A stretch of DNA of 64,000 nucleotides from Gibbula magus. Lineage: Eukaryota > Mollusca > Gastropoda > Trochida > Trochidae. Positions 54,101 through 63,942 of this stretch are shown here, in pieces. The position numbers were made by a program, and so were the translations under genes. Positions within the stretch are counted from its first letter, which is position 1. The number at the start of each line of letters is the position of its first letter. The notes below the pieces were generated by a model that saw nothing but the letters and a program-made list of their open reading frames with translations, was not told the DNA's origin and searched no databases. The stretch is from NCBI GenBank assembly GCA_936450465.1, contig OW388294.1, positions 66,143,575 through 66,207,574 of the forward strand. The letters are read 5' to 3'.

Positions 54101-57100
54101 CACCCCTGGAACCCCTCACCCCCTGGAGCCCCTCACCCCCTGGAACACCTCACCCCTGGAACCCCTCACCCCCTGGGACCCCCCACCCCCTGGAACCCCT
54201 CAACCCCTGGAACCCCTCACCCCCTGGGACCCCCCACCCCCTGGAACCCCTCACCCCCTGGAACCCCTCACCCCTGGAACCCCTCATCCCCTAGAGCCCC
54301 TCACCCCCTGGAACCCCTCATCCCCTGGAGCCCCTCACCCCTTGGAGCCCCTCACCCCCTGGAACCCCCCACCCCCTGGAACCTCTCACCCCCACCCCCT
54401 GGAACCCCTCACCCCTGGAACCCCTCACCCCCTGGAGCCCCTCACCCCCTGGAACCCCTCATCCCCTGGAACCCCTCACCCCCTGGAACCCCCCACCCCC
54501 TGGAACCCCTCACCCCCCCACCCCCTGGAACCTCTCACCCCCTGGAACCCCTCACCCCCTGGAACCCCCCACCCCCTGGAACCTCTCACCCCCTGGAACA
54601 CCTCACCCCCTGGAGCCCCTCACCCCCTGGAGCCCCTCATCCCCTGGAGCCCCTCACCCCCTGGAACCCCCCACCCCCTGGAACCTCTCACCCCTGGAAC
54701 CCCTCACCCCCTGGAACCCCTCACCCCCTGGAACCTCTCACCCCCCCACCCCCTGGAACCCCTCACCCCCTGGAACCCCTCACCCCCTGGAACCTCTCAC
54801 CCCCCCACCCCCTGGAACACCTCACCCCTGGAACCCCTCACCCCCTGGATCCCCCACCCCCTGGAGCCCCTCACCCCCTGGAACCCCTCACCCCCTGGAG
54901 CCCCTCACCCCCTGGAACCCCTCATCCCCTGGAACCCCTCACCCCTTGGAACCCCTCACCCCCTGGAACCCCTCACCCCTGGAACCCCTCACCCCCTGGA
55001 GCCCCTCACCCCCTGGAACCCCTCATCCCCTGGAACCCCTCACCCCCTGGAACCCCTCACCCCCTGGAGCCCCTCACCCCCTGGAACCCCTCATCCCCTG
55101 GAACCCCTCACCCCCTGGAACACCTCACCCCTGGAACCCCTCACCCCCTGGAGCCCCTCACCCCCTGGAACCCCTCATCCCCTGGAGCCCCTCACCCCCT
55201 GGAACCCCTCACCCCCTGGAGCCCCTCACCCCCTGGAACCCCTCATCCCCTGGAACCCCTCACCCCCTGGAACACCTCACCCCTGGAACCCCTCACCCCC
55301 TGGAACCCCCCACCCCCTGGAACCCCTCACCCCCTGGAACCCCTCACCCCTGGAACCCCTCACCCCCTGGAGCCCCTCACCCCCTGGAACACCTCACCCC
55401 TGGAACCCCTCACCCCCTGGAGCCCCTCACCCCCTGGAACACCTCACCCCTGGAACCCCTCACCCCCTGGGACCCCCCACCCCCTGGAACCCCTCACCCC
55501 CTGGAACCCCTCACCCCTGGAACCCCTCATCCCCTAGAGCCCCTCACCCCCTGGAACCCCTCACCCCTGGAACCCCTCATCCCCTAGAGCCCCTCACCCC
55601 CTGGAACCCCCCACCCCCTGGAACCTCTCACCCCCACCCCCTGGAACCCCTCACCCCTGGAACCCCTCACCCCCTGGAGCCCCTCACCCCCTGGAACCCC
55701 CCACCCCCTGGAACCCCTCACCCCCCCACCCCCTGGAACCTCTCACCACCCCCTGGAACCCCTCATCCCCTGGAACCCCTCACCCCCTGGAACCCCCCAC
55801 CCCCTGGAACCCCTCAACCCCCCACCCCCTGGAACCTCTCACCCCCTGGAACCCCTCACCCCCTGGAACCCCCCACCCCCTGGAACCTCTCACCCCCTGG
55901 AACACCTCACCCCCTGGAGCCCCTCACCCCCTGGAACCCCTCATCCCCTGGAGCCCCTCACCCCCTGGAACCCCCCACCCCCTGGAACCTCTCACCCCCC
56001 CACCCCCTGGAACCTCTCACCCCCCCCCACCCCCTGGAACCCCTCACCCCTGGAACCCCTCACCCCCTGGAGCCCCTCACCCCCTGAAACCCCCCACCCC
56101 CTGGAACCTCTCACCCCCCCTACCCCCTGGAACCTGGAACCCCCTGGAACCCCTCACCCCCTGGAACCCCCCACCCCCTGGAACCTCTCACCCCCCCTAC
56201 CCCCTGGAACCTCTCACCCCCTGGAACCCCTCACCCCCTGGAACCCCCCACCCCCTGGAACCTCTCACCCCCTGGAACACCTCACCCCCTGGAACCCCTC
56301 ACCCCCTGGAACCTCTCACCCCCCCACCCCCTGGAACAGCTCACCCCTGGAACCCCTCACCCCTGGAAACACTCACCCCCTGGAGCCCCTCACCCCCTAG
56401 AACCCCTCATCCCCTGGAACCCCTCACCCCTTGGAACCCCTCACCCCCTGGAACCCCTCACCCCCTGGAGCCCCTCACCCCCTTGAACCCCTCATCTCCT
56501 GGAACCCCTCACCCCCTGGAACCCCTCACCCCCTGGAGCCCCTCACCCCCTGGAACCCCTCATCCCCTGGAACCCCTCACCCCCTGGAACACCTCACCCC
56601 TGGAACCCCTCACCCCCTGGAACCCCCCACCCCCTGGAACCCCTCACCCCCTGGAACCCCTCACCCCTGGAACCCCTCTACCCCTGGAGCCCCTCACCCC
56701 CTGGAACACCTCACCCCTGGAACCCCTCACCCCCTGGGACCCCCCACCCCCTGGAACCCCTCACCCCCTGGAACCCCTCACCCCCTGGAACCCCTCACCC
56801 CCTGGAACCCCTCATCCCCTGGAACCCCTCACCCCTTGGAACCCCCCACCCCCTGGAACCCCTCACCCCCTGGAACCACTCACCCCCTGGAACCTCTCAC
56901 CCCTCACCCCCTGGAACCTCTCACCCCCACCCCCTGGAACCTCTCATCCCCCACCCTCACCCCATGGAACCCCTCACCCCTCACTCCCTGGAACCTCTCA
57001 CCCCCTGGAACCTCTCACCACCCACCCCCTGGAACCTCTCAACCCCCACCCCTGGAACCTCTCAACCCCCACCCTCACCCCCTAGAATTCCTAACCCCAC

Positions 57101-60100
57101 ACCCTTGGATCAGCCACTGGCTATTTATTCAAGTTACCAGTCAGGCTGTTTGGCTTTGATTTTGGGGAGTTTTCATTATTCATGTATCATGTTGCCATTG
57201 CTCCATCAGGGTATTGTAATCCGTAAGACTTCTTCAAAGTCTCCAATGGCAAAGTAGCCAGCCAATGAAATGACCTCAGACTTCAAATCAAGCAAAAGGG
57301 GCGGAAACAGAAAGGGTGTGTAATGGTGCATTCTGGCATTCATTGTTATTCAACGCCTGCAAATCTAGTTTAAAACTGATGGTCTTTCATTTAAATCACC
57401 ATTATAAGGCTACAGATCACAACTTAAAATTGATATCTCGTGAGAGTATTTTGGTTTCAACTAAGATTCAGAAGCAATATATAACTCAGGTAAAATATTA
57501 TATACCTTACCTATGCAAACCACAGCTCCTCCATTTAAGCTTTTAGGACCCTTCAAATGTCTTTCATCTTTGTAAAAAGAAAAAAGGTTATAATAAGTCA
57601 TATTTTAAACATACATGTAAAGGAACAAAACAGAAATATAGAATTCTTAGTTTCAATTTCACAGTAAAAAATTTTGGCTTTCCTTTCTGATGACTAAATG
57701 CCTGTATAGATACCATCCACAATTACCCAGGGTTTTATATATGCTCCGTCGGGCGGTTAATTTGAGTACAGATTTATATGTCAGTCTCCATTACTTGCTG
57801 ATTTAGGCCTTGCAGTATTTCTGTGATATGGAAATTTGGGCCCACTATACATTTCAGGTGCAGCGATCCACTATCTTGGCATGGCATAGCGAGGGAAATA
57901 CTGCAAGGCCTAACTCAGCGTTTGGAAGTTTGTTATGTGATTGGTCAGCTAATGGTTTTGCCTGCACTGGACTGGTAACAGAACATGTGGTCATACAGAC
58001 CTTCAGACAACTAAGGTCTTCAGACTCTGAATAATTCTCTTCCCAAAGGTTATTCCACTTAATCAATTTATAAACTTTCTACATCATTTGATAAACATGG
58101 TTTCCGTCAAGAAAAGACAGATATCTCATCTATATTTTGAACATTTTAATTGATTGATTGACTTACCCACACAGACAGGCCAGGGTTTATTCCAGTTTAA
58201 TGATGACGTACACGTGATGTTCCCTGACCTTGAAGTAGAGTGACCTTGAGGACATACAAGATGGCAGGTGCTATAGACGACATTCCTGTTGGTACAACTG
58301 AACTGTGGAGTCGGCTTCTCACAGGCTGAAAATATCAGAACTTCAACCACTTAGATCCTCCTGCATAGATTCTGTAAACAACATTATTTTAAAGGGGCAG
58401 TAGCACATTTTTTGCAAAATTTATTTCTTCAAATTTCACATTTATAATGACAGTTGGTCATTCATATTAAATTTTGGAGGGTAAAACATTTTGTTACACA
58501 AACCAATTATTTGTGACGGTGTTGCGTATAAAGCTAAAATTCCATGGCGGTCATTTTATTGAGAACACATTATATTATTTCGAATGACAAAAACAATTCC
58601 CAGGGCTAAACCAGGGTCCTCACCCTTATTTAACACTAATATGAATGAAAATTTTGATCCTACAGCATCTTCTAGTGACTTTTTTGGGCCCAAAAGTAAG
58701 GTCATGTGTCTTTTTTGGGCCCCAAAGCAAGGTCACGTGATTTTAAATTTAAATAATCAGTGAAACCCTCTTTAAACCCCATCCAAAATGTCTAACTCAA
58801 CACAGACGGGGTATTCTGAACCAAGCTCGATCCACCCCCCGCTCTCAAGAAACAAAATTGGGCCCCCCCACCCCAAAAACCGTTCCTACGCCTATGCAAA
58901 CTTATATCACCATGTATTAAAGATGTTATTCTGAAAACTTGTGCGTACTATGCCAACTGGATTCAGAGAGGAAGTAGTTTATAAGTTTCAGGCAAAATGC
59001 CTGCCTGCCAATTATTGAGGGGGTCAGGACCAAATGTACAAACTTTGATCTCCTAGAGTTAACTCAGTTTTTGGTGCAGTGGTTTTGGAAGAGGCCAAAA
59101 TGTCAAATGTGGACTGATGCCAGACCATGAGCGAAGTATTAAAATGTTCAACTTTTAAAAATATATCATAAGCTTGATGAGTTACAGAACCAATGCCTCA
59201 ATTTCTAAAATATGTTGCAAAAAAAAAAAAAAGGCTAGGGCTCATTAAAAAACAATGGCTGTTTGATTACATCTCAGTAATTTGACCAAATTATTATTTA
59301 GTGGATCCATTGTTACAGGCCAACAACATTATATTGTGAACTCAGTTTTTGGGTGCAGTGGTTTTGGAAGAGGAGGCGAAAATGGCAAATGTGGACTGAT
59401 ATTGTGAACTTACACAATGTCTCTAAGTATTTGTTTGCTCCTTTATTTGCTGGATTGTAGAGACTACGTGTTTATTGTCAAGTAAATCTTTTTCACTTAC
59501 AAGGAGCTTCAAAATCCTGTGTATGACAATGTGCACGTCGGCCACCTTGGAGAGGTTTATTGTCCAGACATTGCTTCTGAATGTGTAGTTGTTCTAGTTC
59601 TGGATTGCCAAATATCTCCTCAGGACAAATCGTACATAACCCACAACTATCTGAATGTGGAAGTTTGTAGTAACTGAAAAATTAATTAAAATTTTCATAT
59701 ACTATTTTCCGAAAACAATTTCAATTGCAGATCCGTTAAATTCAAGATATATATTTAAATACAGGTTGCCGTATGAATATATAAAGTTTCATAAGTGAGA
59801 TGAATGACAAACAATATCACTTATCAAAATCAAAACTTATTAAGAACTTAATTATCATGAATTAAAAACAAACATGTTTTCATGGAAACAGAAAAAGACA
59901 TCAGCTTGTATGTATATACTTAGTTCAGATGAATATTCATTACTTTTGCAGGGACACCGGGTAGAAAATATGTGTAAAATACATATATGGGATATTCCTA
60001 TTATTACATGTACATGTGAACCACTTGTAATCTTTTATTAAAACTAGCGGTGAAACAGTTCACAACCACATTTGTCGAAATTGGAAAGTTGAAAGTTTAT

Positions 60101-63100
60101 TTTTAATTTGTACAACCACAACATACCACATTAATCAATTATTAATTTCATGAAATTGTCAGCAGCAAAGGAATTTGGGAAATTTTGCATGCAGAGTAAT
60201 ACATTTTAGCACAGGTTCGCACAAAGGGAAAACTGGTCGTTCATCTCTGTTGCGCAACATATTTGCGCTAAACTTCACCTGTGATTGGAGTGCCCCGCCG
60301 GATACCAAAATCCATTTTTTGTTTCTTGAAACTTTTACCCCCAGGTCCCCCAGCCTATCACATTTTGTTCAAGACAAATTGGATTTCAAGTAAACAGACA
60401 ATCAGAGATTTGGTAAACATTCTCTCTCTACTTTGTATACAAAACATTAGAAATTAATGCCTTATAAAACTAATGCATGATGATTAAGTTTAATGGTCAA
60501 CTTACAATCGCTTTTCCCAGCAGTTTCCATTCACAACCTGTAAAGAAAATCCAAGAATGTTGACATGAGAATTTCATAAATTAGCCTCAATTAATAATCT
60601 ATTATGTTTGTAACTTTTATTGAATCAGACACCAGGACCAATTGAAGTTTGATTGGCTGTGACGGCTCCAAGGGCAGATAATTTGCATTCTGCTTTCTTA
60701 AAGATCTGATGAAATGCATTTTTCTCAAGAATGACAGATGATTACCTCTACGTATATTGTATATCGAAATCAATTACCGGTAAGCATAAAATCGAGACAA
60801 TATACACTTGCAAATTGACAATTAAGACGATTTTAAATCACCCATTTTAACACTATCGCAATTAGTTCGGCGAATCATTTTGAAAATGCTCACTGAGGCA
60901 TGACTGTGATAAGCGACAGACGGGGCCGGCTAGACAGCTTCTCCGCCAAGTCTCATTAATTAATTAATGATGATTATCACTGCCGCTTAATGAATTTATG
61001 AGGTGTATTACATCGCCAAAAAGACATGTTTATGTAATAATTGTGTACCGTAATTGTCATACCTACGGTAGTTGGATATCTAAACATTTGATATATGGGA
61101 AATTTAAGTTGGTTGTTGAAGATTTGTCAAAATGTTGCAAAATTACGTTGAATTATGACTATCGCCGAAAATCAGATTCCTCCTGATACGTCACAGAAGT
61201 CATTCCTTCAGGGGCCACACCCCCGCAGACTTTCATTCTGGTCGCCGGGGCTTATTTAGGCGTTTTTCTAAAAAGCCGTATATAAGTAATTTATGGACCG
61301 ATTTCAGAAATTTAAAATCTAGCAATTGTCAAATTGACATCCCATTTTAATGAATCCGATTTGGACCATATGTCATTTTTCTATCGTAACCTCAGTTACA
61401 TAAAGGCGATATTTAAAGATCCACAAACCTCGACCATATCACTTTTCGGTTTTTATTCAAGCATATTCCAAGATGACGAGGATTCCACTTGATATTTGTC
61501 AATTCAACCAATAAACACCTTTTATGACGCTTTTTTAGAACGCCGCTCAATTACGCCTCATAAAACTTTAGCCGAGAGCGAATTCCGCGTGCTAGGCCTT
61601 GTGACGTAATACACAGGAGTCGCTTGGCGTCTAATGACAGAATCTACTAGAATTAGCCTTACATAACTGCGTAAATAACATATTTACCTTTGTCCTTATA
61701 CAACAAAATTACATATATACACGCCCCGTAAAACGTACTACAAATGGCAGCGGATGTCAACACTGTTTAGTACTGGATGTGACCATTGCGGGTACCGTAA
61801 TTCTGCAATGTGTTTTTGAACAATTCTTATCGTTGTCCAATATGGCGGCGGCACGCATGTCAGATGATGAAGATGCTCAAACGTCACAGAGATCTATTAC
61901 ACATTTCATACGGATTATAACGGTGTTAACACGCCTCATTCATGTTGAATCATTTTTGTTTTCACATTCGTCCTTATGCAAAATAACAAAATATATTTTC
62001 AGTATTTTTGTTTATCAATGTAGCGATATGTAATAAGTGATATAGTTGCGTTATTGACACTCTAACTTAAATAAATATTAAATAAGAGGGGAAATCTACA
62101 CGACTGAACTATAGCCAGGGTAATATTTTTTAAATTGCGAACCAAACAACACATGTACACGCGGCCATGGTGAGTTGATCAAAGTTCTATAGTTCCAATA
62201 CTTTCATTTGAAATTGGGAAAGACACATTTTCCATATCTTTATCCGAAGTGATTTAAACATTATTTTATTTCCACAAACACATGAATTGACCATCAAAAA
62301 CTACATGTAATATAAAATGCAATGCCTTTTATATAACATGCTAGGAAAATGGTAGTGGTATTACACTGAATCTAAGTAATTGTAAATGTAAGCGCCTATA
62401 GATTTAATGTTCTTCTAAAAAGTGTAAACCAGTAACATTGATGAAAATTATAGGATTTTCTTGTTGTAATGCAACTGTTCTATTAGCAAAATAAAGTCAC
62501 CAAGAGAAATATTGACACAGTAGATTTCAAGCTATAGGCCTCTTCAAACCCAAAATCAAGCACAACAAAAAATTTAACAAATAATGTCGTCTATAATAAA
62601 ACAAATTGCATGATCTTTTTTTTATTTTTGAATTGTCAGTAACTCATTTCAAAACATATTGTAGCTTATAAGATAACATAACACTTCACTCAATTGGGAA
62701 AAGAACAAATCTAAAATCAGGGATTGAATATCGAAAAATGCTCCTAAAACTACGATATTACTTCCTACGGACGCACAAATACCCATTCTATCGGAAACTT
62801 GTAATGTCAAAACGTTCTTATTATGTTTTAAAAGAATTATCAACGAAAATCGACAAATCGCCTAAGGATTTCATTAAGCAACTCCTGTGTATGACGTCAC
62901 ATCGCTAACGATCGTTATGCTACACTGAGGGGCCGCGGAAAACTGTTTCAAGAATGAGATGATTAGCAGGCCAATTTTACTCGATTTGAATGGCAATATC
63001 TTGATTAGTAGGGGACGCTTCGAAATAATCGAATCGAATAAACGAATTAACGTCGAAAAACACAGAGAGATGATATTATCTTTAAGAAATCGAAGACGAG

Positions 63101-63806
63101 TTAGCGTGCTTTATCGTTGAATAAAACATAGCAGGGAGCATAAAACACGAAGGGCAGCACAACAACAAGTCTTCTATTAATATTACATGAGATGCCCTTA
63201 AATAGTTACTCTCTTTTCTATAAAAAAACGTAGATTGTTTTGTATGTATAACTATATTTTGAAAATATTAATGCCTCCCGTCGTAGAACACATTCTCTAG
63301 CATTGAACAATCAAAGTGACGTTAACATTACATCATTTTGCTAAGCGAAGCTCTTACTGATGTTTAAAATCATGAGCATGTTTTATTGTCTCATAAAGCA
63401 CGCTGTTGGTTCCATTGACCTTCTGTACGTGTTTTATTGCCGTAGGTGTCTTATATTTCACTATAAAGCTTGCATAATCCCCTGGCAGTGAAAACTGTCA
63501 ATACTGTATTGTCCTAAGTAATATCCAATCAAACACCTATATGACCCTTCTGTCTTGTAAATGATAAACATAATAAGCCAATTAAATTACTTAAAATCAA
63601 GCAAAACTGACAGTCCCTGAATGAAAAGACCATTGAGCAAACATCAGCATTTCCCTGTGGCTGAGAATTATGCTAAGCTTTAAGAGAAATTTCCCCTCAA
63701 AATTATGTTTGTAGAGATAAATTCTTACCTTTGCATAGGTGAGCAATAGAAGCAGAACTATGCCCATGACAACATGAGGGCCACGTTGGTGGAAAAACTT
63801 CAGCAT
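41963..63806 (-). CDS. Transmembrane death-domain receptor with TNFR-like and sushi modules (complete)
   Basis: Eleven coding exons: 63729-63806, 60506-60537, 59501-59673, 58167-58325, 57511-57567, 52133-52231, 49406-49648, 48595-48651, 46247-46330, 43922-44105, 41963-42119. All borders are GT/AG and all phases agree (1323 nt, 440 residues plus TAA). Order of parts: signal peptide 1-26; six-cysteine module ~32-90 with spacing C-x14-C-x2-C-x2-C-x18-C-x13-C, TNFR-like; sushi/CCP ~96-145 with six Cys and the Trp before the last Cys; one membrane helix ~162-182 followed by KK; beta-rich domain ~200-276 in the cytoplasm; acidic linker 281-327; death domain ~340-440 (SWHCIALSDMLGF and QRGVSLQCFVEYL). 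Probable role: surface receptor signalling through death-domain adaptors, as in TNFR family or immune receptors. That role is inferred. I know no named family with this order. The six internal exons from the sushi module to the acidic linker (4-9) are 1-1 phase, which would permit skipping. Confidence 0.87.
42218..43128 (+). mobile_element. Pearl-like element, GATGAGCT family (receptor intron 10)
   Basis: Starts AATAGAGCCATTGGCTCTGA, shares CATATCTCATGTAAAAT with 14.9 kb, has about three core units, GGACGGACGGATGG, and ends GCCCATCGGGCCTTTGAGG, GATGAGCTAA. Confidence 0.72.
43600..43848 (+). mobile_element. Pearl-like fragment (receptor intron 10)
   Basis: One core unit (CCTGTGACTCCTATTTGG), then GGACGGACGAC and GCCCTTTCAGGGCTGATGAG. 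Confidence 0.65.
43922..44105 (-). CDS. Receptor exon 10: first half of death domain
   Basis: Encodes FARLMKSRKDVHQLCTLFDR and SWHCIALSDMLGFDQDFVTF. The W-x3-A-x3-LGF helix is the death-fold signature. The borders are CCACAG and GTAAGT, ending in phase 2. Confidence 0.85.
44115..44417. repeat. GGATGAAT/GATTGGTG-type microsatellite, left of LINE
   Basis: Imperfect 4-8 bp repeats of GAATGGAT, GATTGGTG and GATGAATT run up to the LINE's 5' junction. Confidence 0.85.
44418..45945 (+). mobile_element. 5'-truncated CR1/L2-like LINE with broken ORF2
   Basis: The first frame, 44440-44772, has the reverse-transcriptase YADDTALF motif and LKVNISKTKILIF. It then breaks by deletion/frameshift into 44766-45704 (KAMFCLLKRARNINMPLDCL, PILLYGCEVWG, and a terminal ICKFCNSP...DEYHYLLKCP zinc knuckle). 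The endonuclease and the N-terminal half of the RT are absent. A hairpin (CCACCGTTGGTGG, 45876-45888) precedes an AATAAATGAATGAATG tail. It sits antisense in receptor intron 9, inside GAAT/GGAT microsatellite. Dead copy, but only lightly decayed. Confidence 0.88.
45900..46085. repeat. GAATGAAT microsatellite, right of LINE
   Basis: (GAAT)n and relatives continue directly from the LINE tail. They match in style the array on its left side. Confidence 0.85.
46247..46330 (-). CDS. Receptor exon 9: acidic linker
   Basis: 84 nt encoding DEDKDIETECEDNVVV, then PDNQLKST. The borders are TTTCAG and GTACAT, 1-1 phase. The next intron holds a LINE and GAAT-type microsatellites. Confidence 0.74.
46900..47940 (+). 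mobile_element. Composite pearl-like element (receptor intron 8)
   Basis: Contains three ~160-170 bp tandem units (47422, 47581 and ~47749 starts; each CTACTTGGTTGATACCTGTA ... TTGAGGCCG), then a CAGACGGACAGACGGACGG microsatellite (47861-47893), and ends CCCCCGCCAACTTTGTTG, TGGCAGGGG. A MULE-like foldback is inserted at 47140. Confidence 0.68.
47140..47362. mobile_element. Foldback MITE with perfect 9-bp TSD
   Basis: CCGCCATGT at 47131-47139 and 47363-47371. Arms ~65 bp: CAACTTCC, GCAAGGCATAACTCTTGCCA and inverse. A 9-bp duplication with long TIRs fits Mutator-like elements. Relatives lie at 3016-3183 and 57779-57931. Confidence 0.85.
48595..48651 (-). CDS. Receptor exon 8: linker
   Basis: 57 nt encoding ESFVSRSDEKTTLTEIENE. 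Low-complexity acidic/serine linker. The borders are TTTCAG and GTAACG, 1-1 phase. Confidence 0.72.
49406..49648 (-). CDS. Receptor exon 7: cytoplasmic beta-rich domain
   Basis: 81 residues (200-280) in one 1-1 phase exon. Alternating hydrophobic strands (VVYFVLLKR, SQITLQNV, YDWIVGLENG, FEIKVINYK) suggest an Ig-like or similar beta sandwich, although its place after the membrane helix puts it in the cytosol. Not ZU5-like by eye; family not recognised. Confidence 0.83.
49736..50229. repeat. 17-bp minisatellite in receptor intron 6
   Basis: About 29 units of AAGAAGAATGCCTATCA (variants CATATCA, CTACCA). All three plus frames are open as 17-residue repeats. It is purine-rich on the plus strand and lies ~90 bases from the exon 7 acceptor. 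Confidence 0.95.
50815..51038. mobile_element. Pearl-like fragment (receptor intron 6)
   Basis: CTCCATCTAACAAAGATCAT, TTTTAGCTTTCTAGCATTAC and CCTGCCATGGCCATATTTG resemble cores at 43.2 and 47.0 kb. It is followed directly by the MITE at 51039. Confidence 0.45.
51039..51400. mobile_element. MITE, GTAGCACG family, best copy
   Basis: AAAGGCGTTGTAGCACGTTT and inverse at the right (AAACGTGCTACAGCGCCTTT). Copies at 22892 and 58388; the 8.7 kb copy is split by a LINE. Confidence 0.8.
51925..52015. mobile_element. Half copy of the 35.46 kb palindromic MITE
   Basis: CAGGTGTTGAATAGCAATGA and ATTTTACAAACGCAAC match one arm. It lies ~120 bases from receptor exon 6. Confidence 0.75.
52133..52231 (-). 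CDS. Receptor exon 6: membrane helix
   Basis: Encodes VISSVAGLVFLIVILIKKCG and on to IEYGQT. With the last five residues of exon 5 it makes a 21-residue hydrophobic helix followed by a KK stop-transfer pair. Confidence 0.85.
52436..57105. repeat. 17-bp minisatellite, ~4.66 kb, in receptor intron 5
   Basis: Roughly 270 units of GGAACCCCTCACCCCCT with variants (GGAGCC, CATCCCC, GGAACACC, GGGACC). Because 3 x 17 = 51, every frame stays open and repeats every 17 codons, which produces long artefactual plus-strand frames of up to 835 codons. The left end shows a ~155 bp higher-order period (markers at 52495, 52651, 52806); larger blocks recur with ~1.2 kb offset (53719 and 54946). The minus strand has G4-G5 runs in every unit. 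Confidence 0.97.
57511..57567 (-). CDS. Receptor exon 5: stalk and start of membrane helix
   Basis: 57 nt encoding DERHLKGPKSLNGGAVVCI. The acceptor is unusual (TTTTTACAAAG), but the tract before it is pyrimidine-rich and the phase fits both neighbours. Confidence 0.78.
57721..57777. mobile_element. Arm fragment of the 11.5 kb foldback
   Basis: TTACCCAGGGTTTTATATATGCTCCGT and GAGTACAGATT match the arm at 11553-11635. Confidence 0.6.
57779..57931. mobile_element. Foldback MITE, family of 47140
   Basis: GTCAGTCTCCATTACTTGCTG, GGCCTTGCAGTATTTC and inverse AAATACTGCAAGGCC, ending GTTTGGAAGTTTG. Confidence 0.7.
58167..58325 (-). CDS. Receptor exon 4: sushi/CCP domain
   Basis: 53-residue module, CEKPTPQFSC through WNKPWPVCV. 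The conserved final W-x(2-6)-C, internal HLVCPQGH and SGNITC fit a complement-control-protein repeat. It carries two extra cysteines beyond the usual four. The exon is 1-1 phase, typical of shuffled sushi exons. Confidence 0.87.
58388..58605. mobile_element. MITE, GTAGCACG family, truncated
   Basis: AAAGGGGCAGTAGCACATTT and GTAAAACATTTTGTTACACA align with 51039-51260; the right arm is missing. Confidence 0.68.
58606..59500. other. Receptor intron 3 stretch
   Basis: Repeats only: a twice-used TTTTTTGGGCCC/AAGGTCA stretch near 58.7 kb, a pearl-like core at ~58900-59110, and a duplicated CTCAGTTTTTGGTGCAGTGG segment (59065 and 59340). No exon seen. Confidence 0.45.
59501..59673 (-). CDS. Receptor exon 3: TNFR-like cysteine-rich module
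   Basis: Encodes YYKLPHSDSCGLCTICPEE, then two further cysteines (KQC and AHC). With exon 2 this gives six cysteines whose first half matches the C-x14-C-x2-C-x2-C pattern of TNFR repeats. The donor is GTAAGT in phase 1. Confidence 0.82.
60506..60537 (-). CDS. Receptor exon 2
   Basis: A 32-nt micro-exon encoding VVNGNCWEKR plus two bases. It supplies the first Cys of the TNFR-like module. The borders are TTACAG and GTAAGT. Confidence 0.75.
60538..63728. other. Receptor intron 1
   Basis: About 3.2 kb without a recognisable exon or a strong repeat. It includes TGACGTAATAC/TACGTCAC motifs (61185-61610) and a GATATGGCGG stretch near 61840. A separate short gene cannot be excluded. Confidence 0.45.
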
Positions 63807-63844
63807 GGCAATTTTTCTTTCATTTTCAGCAATTCAGTTGACTC
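63729..63844 (-). CDS. Receptor exon 1: 5'UTR end and signal peptide
   Basis: Coding part is 63729-63806 (26 codons, MLKFFHQRGPHVV then GIVLLLLLTYA), ending phase 0 at GTAAGA. A likely acceptor (TTTTTCTGTAG) ends at 63845, so a non-coding 5' exon would lie beyond the window. A 7-codon upstream frame, ATG at 63823, ends in a TGA that overlaps the main start (ATGCTGA). Confidence 0.8.
63800..63823 (-). promoter_or_regulatory. Upstream ORF overlapping the receptor start codon
   Basis: ATG at 63823-63821 (context AAAATGA) opens a 7-codon frame, MKEKLPC, whose stop overlaps the main ATG as ATGCTGA. Such a uORF could dampen translation or allow termination-reinitiation. The sequence shows the frame; any control role is inference. 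Confidence 0.4.
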
Positions 63845-63942
63845 CTACAGAAAAATATAAAAAGATAACTAAAATTACTGTCACTTTGAAGCAATACAAT
63901 TTAAATTCTTCTGTCAACGTAAAAAGTCAGAATTCGGAGAAT

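Noticed and set aside
53030..55537. 835-codon plus-strand open frame rich in Pro/Leu/Trp
   Set aside because: Product of a 17-bp minisatellite that is open in all frames; antisense to the receptor intron, with no splice or protein-like context.
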